A stretch of DNA of 64,000 bases from Phenylobacterium aquaticum (GTDB taxonomy: Bacteria; Pseudomonadota; Alphaproteobacteria; Caulobacterales; Caulobacteraceae). The notes under the pieces were generated by a model that had not been told where the DNA came from, did not search any database, and was given only the letters and a program-made list of their open reading frames with translations. The stretch's first letter is position 1, and every line of letters starts with the position of its first letter. The translations under genes were made by a program, and so were the position numbers. The stretch lies in contig NZ_JALDPT010000001.1 of the NCBI RefSeq assembly GCF_022695515.1, forward strand, positions 62,001 to 126,000. The letters are read 5' to 3'. This document shows positions 31,348 through 38,712 of this stretch, piece by piece.

Positions 31348-32980
31348 TCCCGATCCCCGCGCCGGCCGCCGATTGGCCGAGGCCGATCTCATCGATGTCG
31401 CGCGTCTCCTCACAGCCTACGAGGCGGAGGCGCCGGACCCGGCATCGCCCTTGGAACAGGTCGCGTTCGGGACCTCGGGACACCGGGGCTCGGCGTTCAC
31501 GCGGACGTTCAACGCCGCCCACGTGCGCGCCATCTGCGAAGCGATCTGCGACGTGCGGGCTGCGCGCGGCGTGGATGGGCCGCTGTTCCTGGGCTACGAC
31601 ACCCATGCGTTGTCACGGCCGGCTTTTGAGACGGCGGTCGAGGTGTTCGTCGCGGCCGGCGTGGCGCTGCGGATCGATGCGCGAGGCGGGTTCACCCCGA
31701 CGCCCGCCGTATCGTTGGCCATTCTCGAGCACAACCGTGACCGGGTGAGCGGTTGGGCGGACGGCGTGGTCATCACCCCGTCGCACAATCCGCCGCAGGA
31801 CGGCGGGCTGAAGTACAATCCGCCGCATGGCGGCCCGGCCGAGCCGGCCGTGACCTCGATCATCGAGCGCCAGGCGAATGTCCGCCTGGCCGCGGCGCCG
31901 CGGCCGCGCCGATCGTTCGCACTGGCGGTGCGCAGCGGGAGCGTCACCGGCCACGACTTCCGGGGACGCTTCGTCGCCGGCTTGGCCAGCGTCGTCGATG
32001 TCGAGGCCATCGCCGCGGCGGGGGTTCGCATCGGCATCGACCCGCTGGGCGGCGCGAGCGCCGACTACTGGCCGCTGATCCTCGAGCGCTACGGGCTGGC
32101 GGGCGAAGTCGTAAACCCGGTCATTGATCCGCGTTTCGCCTTTATGCCGGCCGATCATGACGGCCAGATCCGCATGGACTGCTCCTCGCCCTACGCCATG
32201 GCCCGGCTCGTCGAGCTGAGATCTCGCTTCGACGTCGCCTTCGGCAACGACCCGGACGCCGACCGCCACGGCGTGGTCACGCCCAGCGAGGGGCTTCTCG
32301 CGTCGAACGCCTACCTCACCGCGGCGGCGGCCTTTCTGTTCGCCCACCGCCCGCAGTGGGCGCCCGAGCTGGGACTGGGCAAGACGGTCGTCACGACCGA
32401 GCTCCTGGCGCGGCTGGCGCGGCGCCTCGGCCGATCCAGCCTGGAAACCCCCGTCGGTTTTCGCTGGTTTGTCGAGGGCCTCAGCGCGGGCCGGCTCGCC
32501 TTCGCCGGCGAAGAGAGCGCCGGCGCCGTATTTCGTCGTCGCGACGGGCGGCTCTGGGTGACCGAAAAGGATGGCTTCAGCCTGGGGCTGCTCGCCGCCG
32601 AGATGCTGGCGCGGACGGGCGAGGACCCGGGCGGCGCCTACCGCCGGGTCGCGGCCGACGTCGGCCAGTCTTTCTATGCGCGGATCGACGCACCCGCGTC
32701 GCCCGCGCAGAAGGCGCGGCTGCAAGCCGTGCGGCCCGAAGACGTCAAGCTCGTCCGGGTGGCGGGCGAGCCCGTGCTGGCGGTGGAGACGACGACAGCG
32801 GCGGGCGAGCCGATCGGCGGCGTGAGGGTTCGGACCGCGGACGGCTGGTTCGCCGCCCGGCCCTCCGGCACCGAACCGCTCTATAAGCTCTATACGGAGA
32901 GCTTCCGCAGCCAGGAGCACCTCGCGGCCTTGCAGGACGAGGCGCAGACGGCGATCCACCGCGCCCTTGGCGAGGGGTGA
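31337..32980 (+). CDS. pgm: phosphoglucomutase (alpha-D-glucose-phosphate specific)
   Basis: A 547-residue Pgm interconverting glucose-6-phosphate and glucose-1-phosphate, the latter feeding UDP-glucose for glucan synthesis. Motifs are [12 protein letters not shown] at the N-terminus, the active-site serine loop [20 protein letters not shown], the Mg-binding [11 protein letters not shown], the sugar loop [11 protein letters not shown], and the phosphate-binding [12 protein letters not shown] near the C-terminus. ATG 31337 overlaps the end of the ndvB frame by 11 nt, so the two are coupled and functionally linked. The longer upstream frame is an artefact. Confidence 0.95.
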   Translation: MRADPDPRAGRRLAEADLIDVARLLTAYEAEAPDPASPLEQVAFGTSGHRGSAFTRTFNAAHVRAICEAICDVRAARGVDGPLFLGYDTHALSRPAFETAVEVFVAAGVALRIDARGGFTPTPAVSLAILEHNRDRVSGWADGVVITPSHNPPQDGGLKYNPPHGGPAEPAVTSIIERQANVRLAAAPRPRRSFALAVRSGSVTGHDFRGRFVAGLASVVDVEAIAAAGVRIGIDPLGGASADYWPLILERYGLAGEVVNPVIDPRFAFMPADHDGQIRMDCSSPYAMARLVELRSRFDVAFGNDPDADRHGVVTPSEGLLASNAYLTAAAAFLFAHRPQWAPELGLGKTVVTTELLARLARRLGRSSLETPVGFRWFVEGLSAGRLAFAGEESAGAVFRRRDGRLWVTEKDGFSLGLLAAEMLARTGEDPGGAYRRVAADVGQSFYARIDAPASPAQKARLQAVRPEDVKLVRVAGEPVLAVETTTAAGEPIGGVRVRTADGWFAARPSGTEPLYKLYTESFRSQEHLAALQDEAQTAIHRALGEG

Positions 32981-32999
32981 CCGGCGCGCGCAACTGAGG

Positions 33000-33198
33000 C
33001 CGCCGATCATGTTTGCATCCCGGACCATCTCGAGCGCCAGGGTGGCGACATCGGCGGCGCGGGCATGGCGACCGCGCCGGTTGCGACGCAGGTCAAGCCG
33101 CCCAGGACATGGAAGCCGACGACGAGAAAGACCGGCGAGGTCGACGGTATGGGGATGCCCGCAACGACCGTGACGCCCTCAGCAATTCGACGACTATC
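33000..33198 (-). pseudogene. possible membrane-protein remnant downstream of arsC
   Basis: Read on the minus strand, an open segment without a start runs through a hydrophobic stretch (PVFLVVGFHVLGGLTCVATG) and ends in TGA near 33010. It looks like the leftover of a small membrane protein. No family can be named and chance cannot be excluded. Confidence 0.2.
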
Positions 33199-33615
33199 TC
33201 ACCGCGACGGCGGGATCACCACCTCGCCATCTTCCTTGGTGAAGCCGGGCTTACGGTCCAACAGAGCGAGGACAACCTCGGAGGGCCGCGAGAGCTTGAC
33301 CCCCTTGGGGGTCGCCACGATGGGCCGGTTCACGAGGATCGGATACTCCACCATGGCGGCGAGGATCTGCTCGTCCGAAACGTCAGGATCGAGCAGGCCA
33401 AGGTCGTCGGCGGGCGTGCCCTTCTCGCGCAGGATGTCGCGCAGCCTCGCCGCCATGCGGGTCAGCAGGTCGCCCAGTTGCGGCCGCGTCCAGACGCTCT
33501 TCAGATCCTCGACGACCTTGAGCGCATAGCCCGCCGCCTCGATCATGGCCAAGGTGTTGCGCGACGTGCCGCAGGCCGGGTTGTGATAGATGGTGATCCG
33601 AAAATTGTCGCTCAG
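33199..33615 (-). CDS. arsC: arsenate reductase, glutaredoxin-type, non-canonical CTG start
   Basis: A 138-residue ArsC-family protein reducing arsenate with glutaredoxin. The catalytic Cys lies in TIYHNPACGTSRNTLAM near the N-terminus. Further motifs are REKGTPADDLGL, the PILVNRPIV loop and CxR-equivalent LSRPSEVVLALL. No ATG, GTG or TTG precedes the catalytic Cys in frame before an upstream TGA at 33625-33627. A CTG at 33615 gives MSDNFRITIYHNPAC, matching where family members begin. The first ATG in frame, at 33552, would remove the active site. So either CTG initiates or the start is mutated. No arsenite pump or ArsR is nearby. Confidence 0.75.
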   Translation of the reverse strand: MSDNFRITIYHNPACGTSRNTLAMIEAAGYALKVVEDLKSVWTRPQLGDLLTRMAARLRDILREKGTPADDLGLLDPDVSDEQILAAMVEYPILVNRPIVATPKGVKLSRPSEVVLALLDRKPGFTKEDGEVVIPPSR

Positions 33616-33736
33616 GGTGGCAGGTCAGTCCTGGTCGCACAGACAATGCGTCTTAGAGACTTAATTCCCAAAAGTTTGCAAAAATACGAGCTTAAACCCC
33701 ATTTATTTGCTAATCGGGGCTTTGGGAGTCCAGTTC

Positions 33737-35236
33737 ATGCCCAAAAATCCGATCGACGCGCTTCCCGAGGTGTTCGTCTCGACGACGGAACTCTCGACGA
33801 CCGTGTCCCGAGGCGTGCGCCAGGGCAGGCTTCGGCAGATTGGATCGAAACTCTACACCAAGAACCTCAAGGACGCACCGGAACAGATCATCCGGCGCCA
33901 CCTCTGGCCGATGGTGGCGGCCTACGTGCCCGGCGCCCTGATTGCCGACCGCACCGCCATCGAGAACGTCCCGGCCGCGGATGGGTCCATCTATGTGATC
34001 TCGGATCGCAAGCGCGACATCGTGCTTCCGGGGGTGACCATCAAGCCGCGCAAGGGACCTGCGCCGTTGGACTCGGACCAGCCGTTCATCGGCGGCCTTT
34101 TCCTGTCTTCTGTGGCCCGCGCCTACCTCGACAACATGGCCCCCTCCCGTCGGCGCAGCGGCGAGGTCAGCCGCACACTGAGCCGGGAAGAGATCGAAGG
34201 GCGCCTGGACGACCTGGTCCGGCGCAGCGGCCCCGACGCCTTGAACCGCCTGCGAGACGAGGCCCGGAAGATCGCACCGCTCATCGGCCGCGAGGCCGAA
34301 TTCGAGGCGTTCGAGAGGCTGGTCGGCGCCTTGCTCGGCACGCGGGAAGAGTCGCTTCTCACCGATCGCGCCCAGGCGCGCCACGCGGGCGCGCCCTACG
34401 ATCCCGACCGGCTGAAGCTGTTCGAGCTGCTGCATCGCGAGCTCCGCGCGACCGCGCCGGTAAGCCGTTCGGTGCGGGAACGCGATGGCGAGGGCCGTGC
34501 GACCCTGGCCTTCTTCGAAGCCTACTTCTCCAACTTCATCGAAGGCACCGAGTTCGAGGTGGGCGAGGCCGCCGATATTGTCTTCCGTAACGTCATCCCC
34601 CGGGACCGGCCGCAGGACGCTCACGACATCCTTGGGACTTGGCGGCTAGTCTCCGACCCGGTCGAGATGGTGCGCACGCCACGCGATCCCGCGACCTTGT
34701 TCGACCTGCTGAAGACCCGCCACGCGGCCCTGATGGCCGCCCGGCCGGACAAGGCCCCGGGGGTATTCAAACGGGAGGCCAATCGGGCCGGCCAGACGCT
34801 CTTCGTCGATCCGGCGCATGTCGAGGGGACCCTGGTCCGCGGCTTCGATCTCTACCCCAGCCTCGAGACTGCGTTCGCGCGCGCCGTCTACATGATGTTC
34901 CTGGTCTCCGAGGTGCATCCCTTCGCGGACGGGAACGGCCGCATCGCGCGCATCATGATGAATGCTGAACTGGTCGCTGCGGGTGAGGAGCGGATCGTCA
35001 TCCCCACCATCTTCCGCAGCAATTACCTGAGCGCGCTCAAGGCGCTATCCAACGTGAACAACCCGACGACCTTGGTGCGCACCCTGGACTTCGCCCAGCG
35101 GTGGGTGTCAGCCGTGCCTTGGGGAGACCTGAACCAAACCCGGGCGGTCCTGGACAGCTCCAATGCATTCATGGATCCCGTGGAAGCGGACGACCGGGGG
35201 ATCAGGCTCAAGCTGCCCGATGCTTACACCACCTAA
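33737..35236 (+). CDS. Fic-domain protein with N-terminal AbiEi-like winged-helix domain
   Basis: 499 residues. The C-terminal Fic domain has the complete catalytic motif HPFADGNGRIAR (His394), typical of AMP-transferring (AMPylating) enzymes. An inhibitory-helix motif (S/T)xxxE(G/N) is present as SNFIEG (Ser265, Glu269), about 125 residues before the Fic motif, which is the class II self-inhibited layout. The first about 150 residues (VSTTELSTTVSRGVRQGRLR, then a LPGVTIKPRKG end) resemble the AbiEi/DUF6088-type antitoxin winged helix, so regulator and toxin-like enzyme are fused. GGGAG precedes ATG 33737. The upstream 33655-33715 is markedly AT-rich against the window, suggesting transfer. 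A decayed mobile-element gene lies directly downstream. Confidence 0.88.
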   Translation: MPKNPIDALPEVFVSTTELSTTVSRGVRQGRLRQIGSKLYTKNLKDAPEQIIRRHLWPMVAAYVPGALIADRTAIENVPAADGSIYVISDRKRDIVLPGVTIKPRKGPAPLDSDQPFIGGLFLSSVARAYLDNMAPSRRRSGEVSRTLSREEIEGRLDDLVRRSGPDALNRLRDEARKIAPLIGREAEFEAFERLVGALLGTREESLLTDRAQARHAGAPYDPDRLKLFELLHRELRATAPVSRSVRERDGEGRATLAFFEAYFSNFIEGTEFEVGEAADIVFRNVIPRDRPQDAHDILGTWRLVSDPVEMVRTPRDPATLFDLLKTRHAALMAARPDKAPGVFKREANRAGQTLFVDPAHVEGTLVRGFDLYPSLETAFARAVYMMFLVSEVHPFADGNGRIARIMMNAELVAAGEERIVIPTIFRSNYLSALKALSNVNNPTTLVRTLDFAQRWVSAVPWGDLNQTRAVLDSSNAFMDPVEADDRGIRLKLPDAYTT

Positions 35237-35329
35237 GCCGTCAGCGAGGGCTCGAGCCTTGGCCGGGCCTAACGTGCAAGGGGCGCCGCCCAACGCCCGA
35301 CCGGGGCACGCCGGAGCTGCGGACGGCGA

Positions 35330-35860
35330 CCCCGTGGGGACGTAGACGCGAGGGGTGTAGTTGATGATCTCGACGAAGCGGCCGAGCACGGTGAAGGCCG
35401 AGCGCTGCGAGGCCGCGCCGACGATCTCCAGGCGATGGCCATCCATCACCTTCGCCCCGCGCAGCCACAATCCGCCCGCCAGCGCGATCGAGCTGTCCCC
35501 ATGAGCACGATCGCGCTGGCGCGGCGCTATCGCCGGCGGCGCTCGCCGTATCGGTCAGGCCCAGGGCAATCTTCACCCCGGGGACCTGGCCACCGTCGAG
35601 GACCCGGCCGAGCCAGCGCTGGCCGTCGGGGGGCTTGAGGCGCCGGACGCCGGTCTGCTTGGCCGGAGGCTGTTCCAGACCGGCAGGAGCAGTCCGGTCA
35701 CCAGCACCAGCTGGCGGGTATGCCAGGGATCGGCCTGGGCCACCTCGGCGTCCCAGGCCGCCCGCCAGACCGCCTCGACCGTCTCCAGGTCGGCCTGATG
35801 CGCGGGTGTCAAAGGCATCGCCACGCCACCGGACAAGGACGCCCGCCAGAATTCCCCGCG
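35330..35860 (-). pseudogene. decayed Strawberry-notch-like helicase C-terminus
   Basis: On the minus strand three frames in turn carry pieces of one protein tail: PLTPAHQADLETVEAVWRAA and HTRQLVLVTGLLLPVW; then DGQRWLGRVLDGGQVPG; then LWLRGAKVMDGHRLEIVG and GRFVEIINYTPRVYVP. Together they follow the C-terminal end of Strawberry-notch-like proteins found on alphaproteobacterial plasmids and integrative elements. At least two frameshifts separate the pieces, and the helicase core is absent. This is a remnant of a mobile element beside the Fic gene. It abuts the universal stress gene at 35861. Confidence 0.6.
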
Positions 35861-36667
35861 TCAGTGGCTGAACAGCACGGCCGCGCTAGACTGCTCAAGG
35901 AGGGTCTGGGTCACGCCGCCGAGGAGCCACTCGCCGGCTCTGCTGTGCCCGAACGCGCCGGCCACGATCAGGTCCGCTCCACCAGAGGCCGCGAAATTGA
36001 CGAGCTCGTCCCCAGGATCGCGCCGGGTAGAGCGGACCTCGGCGCGCGCCGTGACACCGTGGCGGGCGAGGCGGTCCATGAGATTGTCGACGGACGCCTT
36101 CGTCACGGCCATCTCGGAAGGTGTCGAGGCGCTCACGACAGTCACGTCACGGGCCCGCTGCAAGAGCGGCAACGCATCGCTGACGGCGCGCCGCGCCTCG
36201 CGCGTGTCCTTCCAGGCGATGAGGATGCGCCCATAAGCGATCTCCGAATGCTGCGCGGGAAGCGCGATCACCGGCAAACCGACCCGCAACACCGTTTCGG
36301 CAGGATTCGGCGCAAAGTCTCGCGGGGCGTGTTCCAGCCCTACGATGACGAGGTCGGCCCGCGCTGCGTTGTCGCAGAGTGCGTCCGTCGGATACCGCGC
36401 CGCCGGGCGCCAGATTGCGCCAGGCGCCAGCTTGCGGAAGCTGGCCTCGGCCTCGGCGAGCAGACTCGCGTCGGCCTCGGCGCAGGCCTCTACACCATAG
36501 GCCCCGCCGAAGTCTGCGGCGAGCGGCTCAACCGCGATCAGCGGCTCGCGCCCGCCGACGCCGACAAGCTCGGCCTGCAGCTTTGCCGCCAGCCCGACCG
36601 CCGCCTGCAGCCGCGCTTCCGACGCCGGGCTCGGCTCCACGTGAATGAGGATGGTCTTGTAGCTCAT
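35861..36667 (-). CDS. universal stress protein, tandem UspA domains
   Basis: 268 residues. The first UspA-like half is MSYKTILIHVEPSPASEAR to about residue 140. The second half starts at GRILIAWKDTREARRAV and ends with the ATP-binding pattern GAFGHSRAGEWLLGG. ATG 36667 is chosen over an in-frame start 48 nt upstream because MSYKTILIHVE is the usual beginning. A FixK-type box at 36748-36761 lies at class II distance, giving a leader of about 46 nt. Its relative at 37817-38647 shares the C-terminal sequence closely (AWKDAREARRAVMDA, GAYGHTRLQEW). Confidence 0.9.
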   Translation of the reverse strand: MSYKTILIHVEPSPASEARLQAAVGLAAKLQAELVGVGGREPLIAVEPLAADFGGAYGVEACAEADASLLAEAEASFRKLAPGAIWRPAARYPTDALCDNAARADLVIVGLEHAPRDFAPNPAETVLRVGLPVIALPAQHSEIAYGRILIAWKDTREARRAVSDALPLLQRARDVTVVSASTPSEMAVTKASVDNLMDRLARHGVTARAEVRSTRRDPGDELVNFAASGGADLIVAGAFGHSRAGEWLLGGVTQTLLEQSSAAVLFSH

Positions 36668-36747
36668 CTGATCGCCTGTCCATGGGTGTGTAGGGATCGT
36701 GGCTGCGCCCGCCACCGCCAGTCTTGCGCCGACGAGGCGTCGCCGCG

Positions 36748-36761
36748 TTGCGCGAGATCAA
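36748..36761. promoter_or_regulatory. FixK-type box upstream of universal stress gene
   Basis: TTGCGCGAGATCAA fits the relaxed FixK2-type pattern TTG(A/C)-N6-(T/G)CAA. With its centre at 36754.5, transcription would start near 36713, 46 nt before ATG 36667. It lies between gnd and the usp gene. Confidence 0.55.
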
Positions 36762-36781
36762 GCCTGTCGCAAACCTCACCA

Positions 36782-37774
36782 CTATTGGTTCTGCCCCTGC
36801 GGCGGCGGCTCGCGGTGGCCGCCGAACGCGGCGCGCATGGCCGACAAGAGCCGCTCGCCGAAAGTGTGATCTTCGCGCGACCGGAACCGGGCGAAGAGGG
36901 CGGTGGCCAGGACATCCGCGGGCACCGCTTCCTCGATGGCCGCCTCGACGACCCAGCGGGCTTCGCCGCTATCGGCCACCCGGCCCGAGAAGCCGTCCAG
37001 TCCTGGGTTGGACGCCAGCGCCTGGGCCGCCAGATCCAGCAGCCAGGAGGAGATCACGCTGCCGCGCCGCCAGGCCTCGGCGATGTCGGCCAGGTTGAGG
37101 TCGAAGCGGGCCTCGGCCGGCAGAACCTCCGAGGCCCGCCCGCGCAGGATGTCGAAGCCCTCGGCATAGGCCTGCATCAGGCCATACTCGACGCCGTTGT
37201 GCACCATCTTGACGAAGTGCCCCGCGCCCACGGGCCCTGCGTGGACGTAGCCGAGTTCCGGCCGCAGGTCGGAGCCTTCGGCGCGCGCGGTGCGCTGCAG
37301 GTCGCCCGGGCCGGGCGCCAGGTCGCGCAGGATCGGGTCCAGATCCGTGACGGTGGCGGCCGGTCCGCCGACCATCAGGCAATAGCCGCGCGTCAGGCCC
37401 CAGACGCCGCCGGAGGTCCCGACATCCACGTAGCTGATGTGGCGCGCGGCGAGCTCGCGGCCGCGTCGGATGTCGTCGCGAAAATCGGTGTTGCCGCCAT
37501 CGATGATGGTGTCGGCGGGCGCCAGCATCTCACCGAGGGCTGCGATGGTAGCCTCGGTCGCCGTGCCGGCCGGCAACATGACCCAGATCCGTCGCGGCGG
37601 CGTCAACTGGCGAACCAGGTCGACCAAGCTGTCGGCCGCCACCGCGCCTTCGGCGACCAGGCTCGATATTAACGTCGGATCGATGTCATACACGACACAG
37701 GCATGGCCGGCGCCCAGCAGCCGTCTGGTGAGGCTCGACCCCATGCGGCCAAGACCAATGATGCCAAGCTGCAT
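36782..37774 (-). CDS. gnd: 6-phosphogluconate dehydrogenase, decarboxylating, short form
   Basis: A 330-residue enzyme of the beta-hydroxyacid dehydrogenase family, oxidising 6-phosphogluconate to ribulose-5-phosphate + CO2. The Rossmann start is MQLGIIGLGRMGSSLTRRLL. The substrate motif is VDVGTSGGVWGL and the catalytic Lys is in GHFVKMVHNGVEYGLMQAY. Its length matches the short (about 300-335 aa) GndA-like type, often NAD-linked, rather than the 470-aa E. coli enzyme. It lies between two usp genes downstream of phosphoketolase, supplying pentose phosphate for that enzyme. Confidence 0.92.
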   Translation of the reverse strand: MQLGIIGLGRMGSSLTRRLLGAGHACVVYDIDPTLISSLVAEGAVAADSLVDLVRQLTPPRRIWVMLPAGTATEATIAALGEMLAPADTIIDGGNTDFRDDIRRGRELAARHISYVDVGTSGGVWGLTRGYCLMVGGPAATVTDLDPILRDLAPGPGDLQRTARAEGSDLRPELGYVHAGPVGAGHFVKMVHNGVEYGLMQAYAEGFDILRGRASEVLPAEARFDLNLADIAEAWRRGSVISSWLLDLAAQALASNPGLDGFSGRVADSGEARWVVEAAIEEAVPADVLATALFARFRSREDHTFGERLLSAMRAAFGGHREPPPQGQNQ

Positions 37775-37816
37775 GTCGACGACTCCGTTCTTATCAGTGC
37801 GCGAGAGGCGACGGGT

Positions 37817-38647
37817 TTAGTGGCTCAACAGGACGGCTCGATCCTCCTGGGCGAGCAAGGCCTTGGTGAAGCCGCCAAACACCCATTCCTGCAGGCGGGT
37901 GTGGCCGTAGGCGCCGGCGACGATCAGGTCGGGGCGAACCTCGTCGGCAAGTTCCAACAGTTGGTCGGCCGGGCCGACGCCTTTCACTTCGAGGCTGACC
38001 TTGGTCGATGCACGCACGCCGTGGCGTTGCAGATAGTCGGAGACCTGTTCAAGCCGCGCCGCCGTCGCGGTCTCCGCCTCGTGGGGACAGATCCCCGCCA
38101 CAATGACGCGATCGGCGCGCTTCAGCAGCGGCACGGCGTCCATGACGGCCCGGCGCGCCTCCCGCGCATCCTTCCACGCCACGAGCACCGTCTGTAGCTT
38201 GAGTTCATGCTTATGACGCGGAGCGATCAGCACAGGCCTACCGGCCTCGAGCACCAGCCCAGCGAGGACAATGCCGGCTTCGGCGGCGTGCGATCCACGG
38301 CTGGTCACTATCAGGTCGGCCGCGCAGGCCTCGGCGGCGACCTCGTTCAGCGGCCAACGGACCGCCTCAAGCCACGCCGAGCCTGCCGCCACGGCGCCCG
38401 CCGCGGCCTTGAACCGACGCTCAGCGGCGTTGAGGTCCGCCTCCGCTTGAGCCTCGCCCGCCGCGATGAGTTCGCCGACGCCGTAGCCGCCGTCGAACGG
38501 TGCGGCGAGGATGGGAGTCCGCCACATTTCCGCGCCGACGCCGATCAACCTCGCCTGGAACCGGTTCGCGAGCGAGACCGCGAGCGCGAGCCGAGAGTCC
38601 GCGGCGGGATCGGCCTCGACCGGGACGAGCAGACTGACATAGGTCAT
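37817..38647 (-). CDS. universal stress protein, tandem UspA domains
   Basis: 276 residues, from MTYVSLLVPVEADPAADSR to an RAVLLSH end. Two UspA halves are visible, the second with VLVAWKDAREARRAVMDA and GAYGHTRLQEWVFGG. ATG 38647 is used; a longer frame to 38839 is arginine/proline-rich and overlaps the phosphoketolase gene. It sits between xfp (65 nt upstream) and gnd (42 nt downstream), probably one operon. Such proteins often belong to hypoxia regulons. Confidence 0.9.
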   Translation of the reverse strand: MTYVSLLVPVEADPAADSRLALAVSLANRFQARLIGVGAEMWRTPILAAPFDGGYGVGELIAAGEAQAEADLNAAERRFKAAAGAVAAGSAWLEAVRWPLNEVAAEACAADLIVTSRGSHAAEAGIVLAGLVLEAGRPVLIAPRHKHELKLQTVLVAWKDAREARRAVMDAVPLLKRADRVIVAGICPHEAETATAARLEQVSDYLQRHGVRASTKVSLEVKGVGPADQLLELADEVRPDLIVAGAYGHTRLQEWVFGGFTKALLAQEDRAVLLSH

Positions 38648-38712
38648 GATTGGCTCTCCGAAGTTGTTCCAGACGAGGCCGCACGGCGTGCGAACGGATC
38701 CACGAGGCTCGA

